A DNA stretch of 64,000 nt from Parapontixanthobacter aurantiacus (lineage in GTDB: Bacteria > Pseudomonadota > Alphaproteobacteria > Sphingomonadales > Sphingomonadaceae). The translations under genes were made by a program, and so were the position numbers. The notes under the pieces are model-generated. The model did not search any database, was not told the origin of the DNA, and saw only the letters and a program-made list of their open reading frames with translations. How positions within the stretch are numbered: the stretch's first letter is position 1; each line of letters opens with the position of its first letter. Of this stretch, positions 28,341 to 36,591 are shown one piece after another. The stretch covers positions 638,001-702,000 of the forward strand of contig NZ_WTYW01000001.1 of assembly GCF_009827635.1 (NCBI RefSeq), read 5' to 3'.

Positions 28341-28366
28341 GGCTTGCTTTTCAAGATTTTGGCGCT

Positions 28367-29719
28367 TCAGCTGGAGGCGTTTGTCCACGCCCCCATAGAG
28401 CCCAGATAGATATCGAGGTGCTCGAAACCCTTGCTGGCCAGCCAACCCGCCGCAACGCTCGCCCGCATGCCGCTCGCGCACATCAGCGTGTAGTGGCGGT
28501 CGCGGTCGAGCTCTTCCCACCGCGTGTTGAGCTCACCGACATAGATATGTCCTGAGCCGTCGATGCTTGCTTCTTGCCGTTCGTCCGCGTCGCGCACGTC
28601 GAGCAAGGTCCACTCGCCGCTGTCTTGATCGAGCCTGCGCGCGACTTCCTCGGTGCCAATCATGGGAATGCTGCGCATCGCTTTGCCCTGTGCGGCGGCT
28701 GGAACCACGCCGACATAGCCGCCCACAACATTATCGAGACCGATGCGCACCAGATGGGCCATGGCCTGGGCTAGCTGGCCTTCCTCGGAAGCAATGAGGG
28801 CGATCCTGTCGCCTTCACCGAGGAACCATCCGGCAAAGGCCGGTATCATTCCAACCGGAAGGCACATGGCACCCGGCAGATGGCCGGCAGCGTAGGCGAG
28901 CGGCTCGCGCACATCGACCAGGTGATCGGCGCCGCTCTCGCTAAGGTCTTCCAGCCCCAGACGCCTTGGCCGCATGACGCGCGGCGCGGCATCGGACCCT
29001 GCAAGGTTGAGCCGCTCCATCAGCCGGAAATAGGGCGGCTGGTAGTGGTGCTCTGCTACCTTCGCCTCGATGAACTCGTCGCGGTCGGAGATGCGCAGGC
29101 GCGGGTTGTTGCGCCGCTCGTGGCCGATTGTCGAGAATTCCCGGTCCGCCATTCCCGACCCGCAGACCGAGCCCGCACCATGCGCCGGGTAGATAATCGC
29201 CTGATCGCCGAGGCCGCAAAGTTTCTGCAGGGAGTCGAATAGAAGGCCCGCGACTTCTTCCTTGCGCTCGGGATAGAAATCGGTGCGCCCGACATCGCCG
29301 ACGAACAGGGCATCGCCGGTAAAGACGCCGACCGGCCCCTCGGAATATTCGCTGTCATGGATGACGAAAGCGAGATGATCGTCGGTGTGTCCAGGTGTTT
29401 CAAGCACTTCGATCTTCAATTGACCCAGCTCGAAACAATCGCCTTCGCGCGCGGTCCTGGCAAAGATGACTTCGCCTGCCGCGTTGGGCCCGTGATAGAC
29501 CGTGGCTCCTGTCAAATTGGCCAAGATCGGCGAGCCGCTGAGCAGATCCTCATTGCGATGGGTTTCGAAGATATGCGTTATCTCCAGCCCTTCGGCCCGG
29601 GCCTTTTCGACATAGACCTCGCAGTCCCGGCGCGGATCGATGACCGCTGCCTTTCCGCCCGAGCCGATGATGTAGGAAAGGTGTGAGAGACCGGGGGTTT
29701 TGATTTTCTCCAGAAACAT
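28367..29719 (-). CDS. Metallo-beta-lactamase plus double rhodanese protein (CstB-like)
   Basis: This 450-residue protein has an N-terminal MBL domain (about 1-240), a first rhodanese domain (about 255-340) that lacks the active Cys (LIASEEGQ), and a second one with an intact loop CASGMRAS (about residues 423-429). CstB-like enzymes combine persulfide dioxygenase and sulfurtransferase steps. The MBL metal motif reads THRNEDLLSG instead of HxHxDH, a known subgroup variant. The start at 29719 is preferred because AAGGAAG precedes it. It is downstream of the NAD(P)-binding gene on the same strand. Confidence 0.88.
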   Translation of the reverse strand: MFLEKIKTPGLSHLSYIIGSGGKAAVIDPRRDCEVYVEKARAEGLEITHIFETHRNEDLLSGSPILANLTGATVYHGPNAAGEVIFARTAREGDCFELGQLKIEVLETPGHTDDHLAFVIHDSEYSEGPVGVFTGDALFVGDVGRTDFYPERKEEVAGLLFDSLQKLCGLGDQAIIYPAHGAGSVCGSGMADREFSTIGHERRNNPRLRISDRDEFIEAKVAEHHYQPPYFRLMERLNLAGSDAAPRVMRPRRLGLEDLSESGADHLVDVREPLAYAAGHLPGAMCLPVGMIPAFAGWFLGEGDRIALIASEEGQLAQAMAHLVRIGLDNVVGGYVGVVPAAAQGKAMRSIPMIGTEEVARRLDQDSGEWTLLDVRDADERQEASIDGSGHIYVGELNTRWEELDRDRHYTLMCASGMRASVAAGWLASKGFEHLDIYLGSMGAWTNASS

Positions 29720-29745
29720 GCGACTTCCTTGTCTGTTGCTCAAAG

Positions 29746-29771
29746 TCTGTAACGTTCGGGCTCGTTACAGA
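29746..29771. promoter_or_regulatory. Perfect 9-bp inverted repeat, candidate repressor operator
   Basis: TCTGTAACG (29746-29754) and CGTTACAGA (29763-29771) flank 8 bases in the short gap upstream of the MBL-rhodanese gene. A further GTTAC lies just upstream (about 29781). TGTAAC...GTTACA dyads are common TetR-family operators. A transcript hairpin without a U-run is the alternative, but promoter-proximal placement favours an operator. Confidence 0.55.
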
Positions 29772-29790
29772 TTGAAAAATGTTACGACGT

Positions 29791-30495
29791 TTAATCGATC
29801 CCGAGTTCGGCCTTGATGGCGGCAGGACTTTCGAAACGTTCGGCTTCGGGCCTGCCGATGGCAGGCTTTGCGTTGATCCAGGTATCTTCGCACACGAATT
29901 CAAGCAGGCTCGCCGCTAGATCAGCATGACGGCAGCGGAAACAGCCTTCTGCCAAGCGTTCGTCCGTAATGACGGCATCGCCGGTGTAAGGCTCATCCAG
30001 CAGCCAGCCCGGCCGTGCGGCCGTCCATTTGATACCTTGGGCGTCGCTGAGCATCGCTTCCATGGCGCGCATCTGCTCGAGTATATTGAACAATGCAGGC
30101 TTGGCGGTGAGCTCAAACCAGGCCGGGACGCTCGACTGATGTTCGACAAAGGCAGCGGAGATCACGGCAATGCGGTCGATCTTCGTCTGTGCCATCGCCC
30201 CGAGCAGGTTGCGCGTGCCATCGGTATAAAGCGGCGGTGGATCGATCGCATTGCCCGGACCAAAAGCGACACCGAGGGTCGAGATAACCGCGCGGCAGCC
30301 ATCGAGATCGCCAGCGAAATCGTCCGACAGCACATCGCATTCGATATATTCGAAGTCGCCCACCCGCTCGTCTGGTCCGGGCACCGTGTGTTCGAAGGCG
30401 CGGATCGGTATGTCCCGGGCAAGGGCATGCCTCAGTAGCTCGGTGCCGGTCTTCCCGCCTGCGCCGAAGACAGCGATGGGCCTCGTATCGGTCAT
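29791..30495 (-). CDS. NAD(P)-binding (NmrA/SDR-like) oxidoreductase
   Basis: This 234-residue protein has an N-terminal Rossmann motif (AVFGAGGKTGTELLRHAL, residues 8-25) and a short atypical-SDR layout: VISTLGVAFG, then DRIAVISAAFVEH. It may be a redox or NADPH-sensing protein or reductase. The C-terminal CEDTWINAKPAIGRPEAE is ordinary for the group. It precedes the MBL-rhodanese gene on the same strand with the inverted repeat between. The substrate is unknown. Confidence 0.8.
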   Translation of the reverse strand: MTDTRPIAVFGAGGKTGTELLRHALARDIPIRAFEHTVPGPDERVGDFEYIECDVLSDDFAGDLDGCRAVISTLGVAFGPGNAIDPPPLYTDGTRNLLGAMAQTKIDRIAVISAAFVEHQSSVPAWFELTAKPALFNILEQMRAMEAMLSDAQGIKWTAARPGWLLDEPYTGDAVITDERLAEGCFRCRHADLAASLLEFVCEDTWINAKPAIGRPEAERFESPAAIKAELGID

Positions 30496-30588
30496 CTGCT
30501 TGTTCCTGTTAAAACTGGTGAGGGCGACGAAGGGCGGAGGCGCGGGCGCATGGGGTAACCGACGGCCCGCCCATGCGCCCTGCCAGTA

Positions 30589-31077
30589 TCAGGCTCCCTC
30601 GGCTGGACAGGTGGTATAGCCCCAAAAGCCAAACTCATCCTTGGCTCTTGGCGCTGCCACGATCATCTCCTGCATCTGCAGGCTCGCATCGCCTTCATCA
30701 TCCAGCATGCGGGTTCTGATCCGAAGCTCACCGTTCGAATAGCTGCCGGGGCCATCGGCAGTGACGGGGATCAATTTGCCATTGATCTTGATTGCTCCGC
30801 CCCCGTCGCCGTCATAGACAAATGAGGGAAAGGCCACTTCGGTCAGGCGGAACTGGCAGGCCTGTCCTGCGCCCAGAGCAGCAAGATCCGCGTCATTCAT
30901 GGTCCCGGGAAGCATCAGGCCTGAGTCAACATTTGCCAGTGCACTGGCCGCATCCTCGATCGGCGCGGCAGTGGCAGGCGGGTCGAGCTGGGCTTCGCGG
31001 TCGTTGCCCGGAGCGGTGTTCGAATTGCAGGCGGCAAGCGGTAGCGCGATGAGCGCCGTGAAAGCTATCTTGTTCAT
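30589..31077 (-). CDS. Lipoprotein of the four-gene membrane cassette (copy A)
   Basis: This 162-residue protein has a lipobox (LPLAACNSN, Cys17) and a globular part with two conserved Cys (AGQACQFRLTE and GYTTCPAEG). The part between reads FPSFVYDGDGGGAIKINGKLIPV. A clear paralogue lies at 60806, sharing GNDREA, the CxFRLTE...FP.FVY block, IKLNGKL-type strand and LQMQEMI. I do not recognise a named function. Its start overlaps the DUF305 gene stop by 4 bases, so it is the last gene of a coupled cassette. Confidence 0.82.
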   Translation of the reverse strand: MNKIAFTALIALPLAACNSNTAPGNDREAQLDPPATAAPIEDAASALANVDSGLMLPGTMNDADLAALGAGQACQFRLTEVAFPSFVYDGDGGGAIKINGKLIPVTADGPGSYSNGELRIRTRMLDDEGDASLQMQEMIVAAPRAKDEFGFWGYTTCPAEGA

Positions 31078-31601
31078 GGCTGCATCTCCTCGGGCAGGCG
31101 TTCTTCGGTCCGAGGACCGTTCTGCTCGATATCGTCGATGAGATATTTCATCTCGGCGATTTCGCGGCGCTGGGCGACGATGATGGCCTGAGCGAGTTCG
31201 CGCACGCGAGGATCCTTCAGGCTCGCGCGTTCGCTGGTCATGATCGCGATCGAGTGGTGCGGGATCATCGCTGCCATATATTCGGTATCGTCGACGGTGG
31301 TCTGGCTGCGCACCAGCCACAGCGCGAGGGCGAACACGAAGGCGCCGACGCCCAGAATAATGAAGTTCTTGGTCCGGTCCTTGTACATGCCCCACATGAA
31401 GAGCAGCATGACAACCATCATCATCGCGCCCATGACAAACATCATCCAGAAGCGCGTTTCGCTCCAGAAAAGATCATCGACGGTAAAGGTGTTGGCATAC
31501 ATCAGGAAGAACATGATCACGGTCGAGGTCGACACCATGGCCATGAATCGCCAGTAGCTGCCGCCCCCTCCCTTGTCCGAGTGGGTCGTCTTTTCAGTCA
31601 T
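31074..31601 (-). CDS. DUF305-type membrane protein of the cassette (copy A)
   Basis: This 175-residue protein has three membrane helices (about residues 18-38, 49-73, 80-100), then a soluble DUF305 part with MIPHHSIAIMTSERASL and QRREIAEMKYLI. DUF305 domains are four-helix, Met/His-bearing and frequent in copper regions. The paralogue at 61318 is very similar over the whole length. The start MTEKTTHSDKGGGGSYW at 31601 overlaps the ion-channel gene end. The binding ligand is unknown, and His/Met pairs make copper plausible. Confidence 0.87.
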   Translation of the reverse strand: MTEKTTHSDKGGGGSYWRFMAMVSTSTVIMFFLMYANTFTVDDLFWSETRFWMMFVMGAMMMVVMLLFMWGMYKDRTKNFIILGVGAFVFALALWLVRSQTTVDDTEYMAAMIPHHSIAIMTSERASLKDPRVRELAQAIIVAQRREIAEMKYLIDDIEQNGPRTEERLPEEMQP

Positions 31602-32011
31602 GCTTTTTCTCCTTTGTGCATCATGGTCCAGAATAGCTGCGCCGAGCAGCTGATGAGAGCGAAGCCGGTGAGGGCCTCGACGCCGGCCAGGACTCTCAGG
31701 TGCTCGGTCGGATAAATGTCGCCCAGGCCCAGTGTGGTCACGTTGATGAGCGAGAAATAGAAGTAGTCCATCCAGTCCATGGAAGGCGCCTTGTCGAAAC
31801 CTCCCAGGCCCCATTGCGCGCCCAGCCAGAAACCTGCGGCAAAAAGGATCGCCACGAGGAAATGCGACGCGAGCACGATCAGCGAAACGGCAAGCTTTGC
31901 CTGCGTATCGCGGCGCCGGTCGAGAAGCCGGTGACCGACACCCAGAATGGCAAGGTGCGAAGCGACAGCCGAGAGGAACAGAAAGACGGAGAGAAGGAGC
32001 GCGGTGATCAT
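31598..32011 (-). CDS. Two-helix ion-channel family protein of the cassette (copy A)
   Basis: This 137-residue protein has an N-terminal helix, a second helix, and a pore-loop segment NVTTLGLGDIYP followed by a last helix, as in the potassium-channel (Ion_trans_2) family. The filter deviates from TVGYGD (TLGLGD). No ligand-gating domain is attached. The paralogue at 61904 has TVGLGD. The start MITALLL at 32011 overlaps the glutaredoxin-MauE gene by 4 bases. The ion and the reason for its link with metal genes are unknown. Confidence 0.83.
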   Translation of the reverse strand: MITALLLSVFLFLSAVASHLAILGVGHRLLDRRRDTQAKLAVSLIVLASHFLVAILFAAGFWLGAQWGLGGFDKAPSMDWMDYFYFSLINVTTLGLGDIYPTEHLRVLAGVEALTGFALISCSAQLFWTMMHKGEKA

Positions 32012-32757
32012 GCGAGAAGCTTCGCGCCCATCCACAGACCCATTCCGATCATGAACAGATTTTCGGTCAGCGAGACAAAGCCGAGCGGCACATTGCTGCT
32101 GCCGCCCACGCAGGCGCATTTAAGCTCGCGCTTGTCGATGTAGACAGCCTTGAAGACGCTGACAGCGCCGACTGTGCCGATGAACAATGCCAGCGGGGCC
32201 GAGAGCCAGGTCAGCGCGCCCGCGGTCATGAGAATGCCGGCAGCGGCTTCGCCGAACGGGTAGACGAAGCCATAGGGCACCCAGCGCCGTGCGAGCAGGT
32301 CGTAGTTGAGGAACATCGTCGAGAAACTGCGCACGTCCTGAAGCTTCTGAACGGCGAGCAGGGTCATCGACAGGCTCACGAACCATTCTGCGGCCCGGAC
32401 AGTGAAGAGGTCGTCAAAAAACGCCCAGCTCAGCCCTAGCGCGAGCAGCAGCGCGACCGCGAAAATCGCAATGACCGGCTGATAGCTGGTTTCGCCTTCC
32501 TCAGGCTGCGAGCGGCTCTTGCCGAAGAATTCGCGGACATCGTCATAGCCGCCAATGCGCTTGCCTTCGATAAAGGTCTGCGGGGTGGTCTCGACGTCGT
32601 ACTTGTCCTTGAACGCATCGGTTTCCTCCCTGCTGGTCAGGTGATGATCGTCGACCTCGAAGCCTTGCCGCTTGACAAGATCGACCGTCTTGATGCCATA
32701 GGGACAGACATGGTCCTCCATCACCATGCGGTAGACCGCCGCTGTTCGGGTCGTCAT
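32008..32757 (-). CDS. Glutaredoxin-MauE/DoxX-like membrane fusion of the cassette (copy A)
   Basis: This 249-residue protein has an N-terminal glutaredoxin domain with CPYG (about residues 18-21) and the cis-Pro motif TTPQTFI. A four-helix MauE-like membrane domain (about 100-245) follows, carrying a second thiol pair in ELKCACVGGSSNVPLG. It could pass electrons or disulfides across the membrane. The start at 32757 is preferred for GGAG 7 bases upstream. It is the first gene of the coupled four-gene cassette; the paralogue at 62317 is highly similar. Confidence 0.87.
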   Translation of the reverse strand: MTTRTAAVYRMVMEDHVCPYGIKTVDLVKRQGFEVDDHHLTSREETDAFKDKYDVETTPQTFIEGKRIGGYDDVREFFGKSRSQPEEGETSYQPVIAIFAVALLLALGLSWAFFDDLFTVRAAEWFVSLSMTLLAVQKLQDVRSFSTMFLNYDLLARRWVPYGFVYPFGEAAAGILMTAGALTWLSAPLALFIGTVGAVSVFKAVYIDKRELKCACVGGSSNVPLGFVSLTENLFMIGMGLWMGAKLLA

Positions 32758-32777
32758 GAATCGCTCCATCTGTTTTT

Positions 32778-32797
32778 CTTGACGTTTCGCTTCGTCA
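32778..32797. promoter_or_regulatory. Inverted repeat upstream of cassette A
   Basis: TTGACG (32778-32783) and CGTCAA (32792-32797) are perfect inverted arms around 8 bases, about 20 bases before the glutaredoxin-MauE start. Placement suits an operator. The arms are short and no promoter could be fixed. Confidence 0.35.
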
Positions 32798-32869
32798 ACT
32801 CAGGTTTTCGGGAAACGGTTTCGAAAAAGCCCGGCGTAAAAGCGGCAAAGCTGGTTGAAGAAGGTGCCA

Positions 32870-34222
32870 TCAACTCTTCTCTCCTGACCGATCATCTTTG
32901 TGAGAAGCGGGCGCTTCGGAATTGCGCGAGAGGTAGATCCATTCCCCCACGAACACCGCGACGATGCCGATCGCCGCATAGGCGACAACGGCAGGATCGC
33001 TGCGCAATTTGGCCGCGGTAAAGGCTGCGAGGACCACGCCATCTGCCGCGAGTGCTGTAAGAAGTATTGATGCTCGCGCGCCGACTTCCTTGCGCAGGTG
33101 ACGCAGGACGCCCCAGTGCACCAGCATATCCATGACGAGGTAGAAGAAGGCGCCCAGCGAGGCGATCCGCGACAGATCGAACAGGACGGCAAGCGTCCCG
33201 GCAATGACCACCGTATAGACCAGCATGTGGCTGCGTATCCCGCCGCTCATGCCGAAATGGCTGTGCGGGATCATCTTCATGTCGGTCAGCATCGCAAGCA
33301 TGCGCGACACGGCAAATACGCTCGCGATCACGCCCGAAGTCGTTGCGGCGATCGCGATCGCGACGGTGAAATAGAAGCCCAGTTCTCCCAGCGCCGGACG
33401 CGCCGCTGCTGCGAGCGAATAATCGCGCGCCTCGACGATCTCGGATATGCTCAGGCTCGAACCCACCGCCACTGCGACAAGCAGATAGATCACGATACAG
33501 ACCGCGATCGAGATCATGATCGTCCGGCCGACATTCTTGTGCGGGTCGACGATTTCGCCGCCGCTATTGGTAATCGTGGTGAAGCCCTTGAAGGCGAGGA
33601 TCGAGAAAGCAACCGAGGCGAGCAGGGCTTCTGCATTGGTCAGCGAGACGGGCTGCGAAAATGCGCCTGATGAAAAACCGCTGGCCAAGATCGCGGCGAC
33701 TGCGAACAGCGCGATGCCGCCGATCTTGATGGCGGACATGATAAGCGAGAAGCCGCTTACCGACCTGTTGCCCGCTGCATTGACGAGATAGGCGAAAATG
33801 ATGACGGCAAGCGCTGCGAGAGAAACGAGCCACCCGCTGCTTTCGAGGCCGAACGGGCGCAGCGCGTAAGTGGCAAAGGTGCGGGCCACGAGGCTCTCGT
33901 TAATCACCATCGACAGCGCCATTAGGAGCGAGGCAGAGGCGGCGATCACGCCGGGTCCGTATGCTTTCTGCAAGATCATCGCGATGCCGCCCGAAGACGG
34001 CCATTTGTTCGACATCTTGATATAGCTGTACGCCGCCAGCGAGGTTACCAGCGCGCCAGCGATGAAGGATAAGGGGAAGAGCGGACCGGCAAGCTCGGCG
34101 ATCTGCCCGGTCAGCGCGAATATGCCGGCACCGATCATGACGCCGGTTCCCATCGCCACGCCGCCCAGCAGGGTTATCGAGCCAGCTGTTTCGCTTTGAT
34201 TCTCGTGCTCATGGTCTTGCAA
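32870..34222 (-). CDS. APC-superfamily amino acid permease
   Basis: This 450-residue protein has about twelve helices and the first-helix signature GTGVMIGAGIFALTGQIAELAGP of amino acid-polyamine-cation permeases. It has a short His/Glu-rich N-terminus (DHEHENQSE). The start is a TTG at 34222 supported by GGGGAAAG just upstream. It is on the same strand as cassette A and 112 bases before it. Amino acid import is the default expectation; a link to metal stress is unknown. Confidence 0.87.
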   Translation of the reverse strand: MQDHEHENQSETAGSITLLGGVAMGTGVMIGAGIFALTGQIAELAGPLFPLSFIAGALVTSLAAYSYIKMSNKWPSSGGIAMILQKAYGPGVIAASASLLMALSMVINESLVARTFATYALRPFGLESSGWLVSLAALAVIIFAYLVNAAGNRSVSGFSLIMSAIKIGGIALFAVAAILASGFSSGAFSQPVSLTNAEALLASVAFSILAFKGFTTITNSGGEIVDPHKNVGRTIMISIAVCIVIYLLVAVAVGSSLSISEIVEARDYSLAAAARPALGELGFYFTVAIAIAATTSGVIASVFAVSRMLAMLTDMKMIPHSHFGMSGGIRSHMLVYTVVIAGTLAVLFDLSRIASLGAFFYLVMDMLVHWGVLRHLRKEVGARASILLTALAADGVVLAAFTAAKLRSDPAVVAYAAIGIVAVFVGEWIYLSRNSEAPASHKDDRSGEKS

Positions 34223-34408
34223 GACTTTCCCCTGTCGATGGTCTCCCGTTCAAGAAAGATCATGCCGGACAGTACGTTCGGTCGGGGCTCATCCCTCAAT
34301 ATTTTTGAGTATGTGGCGGGGCGAAGCCCCAACCGCATCATAAATTTGCAGGAACTGAGCCGATCGACAAAGCGCTCCGAACACGCGTGCTGTCCCACAG
34401 ACCAGCGG

Positions 34409-35146
34409 TTAGATGCTCACTTTCCCGCGATGCTGGAGATAAGCCTGAGCTTCGCGCACATCGAGCTCACGCGTGCTATTGCTTGCTCGCAGCATGAACC
34501 GGGCCACGCTCCCTTCGGAAAAATAGATCGGCTCCAAGCTCTTCTCCACAATAACTCGGCAAACGATCTTTTCCTCGAGTTTGTGGAACCTACAATGGAT
34601 CAGAGCACACGCGTGTCCTCCAAGACCCTCTTTTGCTGTGTCCATCAATAAACGTTCGAAGCCATCCTGGTTGGCGGGCTTAAGCGTTTGCATGTCCGCC
34701 TCGATGCCCGCGATGCTGCCATCATCTTCGACACCGATAAGGAGAGTGCCGCCCTCTTGGTTGAGGAACCCCGCCAGGGTTTTGACGATGACTTGCTGCA
34801 AGCTGCGGTTGACTTTCTCCTGACGCCTGTCCCAACGGAAGGAAGATTTGAATTCCAGCTGCTCGCTTTCGCCGCGAGCTATTAGTAATGGAAGTTCTTC
34901 ATTGAGTTCGCGTTCCAGAAAGCGAACTCTGGACCGCTCGTGCACGAGCCGAACATGATACACTCCAAAACCCAGTCCGATCGCGCCGCCGATCGCGGCA
35001 TATATCAAGCTCATTGCAAACATTTCGAACGCAAACGCGGAGAGAGTCCGGTCGATTATGAAGCTGAGTGCGCTGTCTTGGTCGGCAAAGGCCAAGGCAC
35101 CAAACTCGTACCAAAAGACGAGCGTCGTGAGCGGGTGAAGAATCAC
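34409..35146 (-). CDS. Membrane-anchored AlbA_2 (Schlafen-like) domain protein
   Basis: There are at least 245 residues: an N-terminal hydrophobic region, a second helix (about 40-65), then a Schlafen AlbA_2 domain with ESEQLEFKSSFRWD, VIVKTLAGFLNQEGGTLLIGVEDDG and a C-terminal LRASNSTRELDVREA. These domains bind nucleic acid or ATP in ways still poorly defined. The GTG at 35146 falls inside a hydrophobic helix. The frame runs upstream through LLVHVAIGAVLG to a CTG at 35185 preceded by AAGGAGAG, so the true start may be there. Confidence 0.75.
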   Translation of the reverse strand: MILHPLTTLVFWYEFGALAFADQDSALSFIIDRTLSAFAFEMFAMSLIYAAIGGAIGLGFGVYHVRLVHERSRVRFLERELNEELPLLIARGESEQLEFKSSFRWDRRQEKVNRSLQQVIVKTLAGFLNQEGGTLLIGVEDDGSIAGIEADMQTLKPANQDGFERLLMDTAKEGLGGHACALIHCRFHKLEEKIVCRVIVEKSLEPIYFSEGSVARFMLRASNSTRELDVREAQAYLQHRGKVSI

Positions 35147-35308
35147 TACACCCAGAACAGCGCCGATGGCGACGTGAACTAACAGGGATCGCCTCTCTCC
35201 TTGGGACGGAGTTCTGGGAATGGCTCTAGCTCCAGTAATAATATGCGATCGAAATGAGCCAGACGAGGCCTTGCCCCTCTTGGACCAAGTTACCGCGACA
35301 AGCTCTGT

Positions 35309-35584
35309 CTATCGACTGAAACGCTTCTGAAAATATCGGAAAAGCGGCACCGCGATTAAAGCAATATACCAACCATACAAAAAACTTCCAAGAGCGCCTG
35401 CCAGAAAGCCCGAGAGGGTCAGCCACTCGAAACCGGGAAGCAGCGGCGCCCACGCTTCGTGCATGTGCGCCTGTTCGGGCGCGAGCAGGCCGAAACCGAT
35501 GCAGATCAGGTAGCTGAAAAGCAGGAAGAGGCTGAGTGTCCAGCCCCATATGAAAATTGAGGTTTTGACCGAATAGTCCGACAT
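35309..35584 (-). CDS. DUF5676-like two-helix membrane protein
   Basis: This 91-residue protein has two or three hydrophobic segments (about residues 10-33, 50-80) and an acidic/His loop (PEQAHMHEAW). It has the size and pattern of DUF5676 proteins, often found in copper/silver resistance islands. It sits between the AlbA_2 and DUF411 genes on the same strand. Function unknown. Confidence 0.65.
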   Translation of the reverse strand: MSDYSVKTSIFIWGWTLSLFLLFSYLICIGFGLLAPEQAHMHEAWAPLLPGFEWLTLSGFLAGALGSFLYGWYIALIAVPLFRYFQKRFSR

Positions 35585-35627
35585 GATGGTCCTCCGTCAG
35601 AGTTGGCGCAAAAAGGGCTGCCCATAT

Positions 35628-36095
35628 TCACGGGTAGGATGCGAACACGCTCCGCCCGCCTGGGCCGAAGGCGATGACATCATAGGGCTGCACCTGGTCC
35701 CCGAGTTCCATCCCGGGCGAGCCAAGCGGCATTCCGGGCACGGCCAGGCCTGCCACTCCTTCGGGGCGTTCGCGTAATAGCTTCGCGACGGCATCGGCCG
35801 GCACGTGGCCTTCGATGATATAGCCATCGACTTCCATCGTGTGGCACGACCACAGATCCTGCGGTACACCCCTGGCTGTCTTTAGTGCAGCCATGTCGTC
35901 GGAGTCGACCGAGGCGACCTCCGCTTCGAGCCCGTGTTCTACGTGACCGGCCCAGTTAAGACAGCACCCGCACCCTGCGTCGCGGTACATCGTGTATGTC
36001 GCGGCCTGGGCCGCATTCGAGCAGGCTGCAAGGGCGAGGAGGAGCGAAGCCGCCAGCGAACGACTGAACGGTTTTGATGGATTGATGAAACTCAT
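35628..36095 (-). CDS. DUF411 periplasmic metal-binding protein (copy A)
   Basis: This 155-residue protein has a signal or lipoprotein-type leader (LLALAACSNAAQA) and a thioredoxin-fold DUF411 domain. It shows MYRDAGCGCCLNWAGH (Cys triad), CHTMEVDGYIIEGHVP and GMPLGSPGME. DUF411 proteins, such as CopG of Pseudomonas copper loci, carry a Cys/Met copper centre. The paralogue at 63075 lies next to cassette B, whereas this copy is 2.9 kb from cassette A. It is divergent from the cnrYXH-like genes. Confidence 0.9.
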   Translation of the reverse strand: MSFINPSKPFSRSLAASLLLALAACSNAAQAATYTMYRDAGCGCCLNWAGHVEHGLEAEVASVDSDDMAALKTARGVPQDLWSCHTMEVDGYIIEGHVPADAVAKLLRERPEGVAGLAVPGMPLGSPGMELGDQVQPYDVIAFGPGGRSVFASYP

Positions 36096-36221
36096 TTACA
36101 TTTGCCTTTCCTGAGGCCGCGCCGAGCAGAATGACTTTGCCAGAATGTGTCCGCGCAAATTCTGCGCCGACAAACGACGCGTGCTTTTGACTCAATGCCT
36201 TTACGCATCAATTGCTTCTTG

Positions 36222-36241
36222 CCCTCAAATTATCTTGAGGG
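36222..36241. promoter_or_regulatory. Inverted repeat in the DUF411 / cnrY-like divergent region
   Basis: CCCTCAA (36222-36228) and TTGAGGG (36235-36241) are perfect arms around ATTATC. The right arm overlaps a possible -35 (TTGAGG) for the rightward genes, with CGTATA 17 bases on. This would suit a repressor or activator site controlling both directions. Confidence 0.45.
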
Positions 36242-36291
36242 TTTGCGCGAAGTGTCGCGTATAGGAACCGTGCAACCGACAGGAGCAAGGG

Positions 36292-36588
36292 ATGCGTGAT
36301 AATCAGACACTCGATGCGATGCTCGGCACGATGGCGTCGCAGGAGGCTGGCGACGTGCCGCCCGACTTCATGAACGGCGTCTGGCAGCGCGCAGGACAGC
36401 TTGGCGAAATTGCCGATCAGCGACGCAGAATGGCCTTGTTCGCCGGTCTGTTTGTCGTCGGCCTGGCGGCAGGCGCAGGGACCAGCGGATGGCCGTCCGA
36501 ATATGGCGCTCCTACAGAAATTGTTGGCGAGAGCCTCGTTGGCGGAGAATCCCTGTCGCCCGCTGCTTTGCTTCATGTGGGGTCATAG
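36292..36588 (+). CDS. CnrY-like membrane anti-sigma factor
   Basis: This 98-residue protein has a cytosolic N-terminal part (about 1-46), one helix (about 48-66, ALFAGLFVVGLAAGAG) and a short periplasmic tail. CnrY of Cupriavidus is a 95-residue protein of the same layout that holds the ECF sigma CnrH through its N-terminus. It is first in a y-x-h order, 3 bases before the sensor gene. AGGAG lies 6-8 bases upstream of the ATG. The assignment rests on size, topology and context. Confidence 0.72.
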   Translation: MRDNQTLDAMLGTMASQEAGDVPPDFMNGVWQRAGQLGEIADQRRRMALFAGLFVVGLAAGAGTSGWPSEYGAPTEIVGESLVGGESLSPAALLHVGS

Positions 36589-36591
36589 GCG

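Noticed and set aside
30589-32757. Recent DNA-level duplication of the cassette
   Set aside because: Proteins are similar but gene lengths, tails and DNA differ clearly between the copies, so this is an old duplication or separate acquisition, not a recent repeat.
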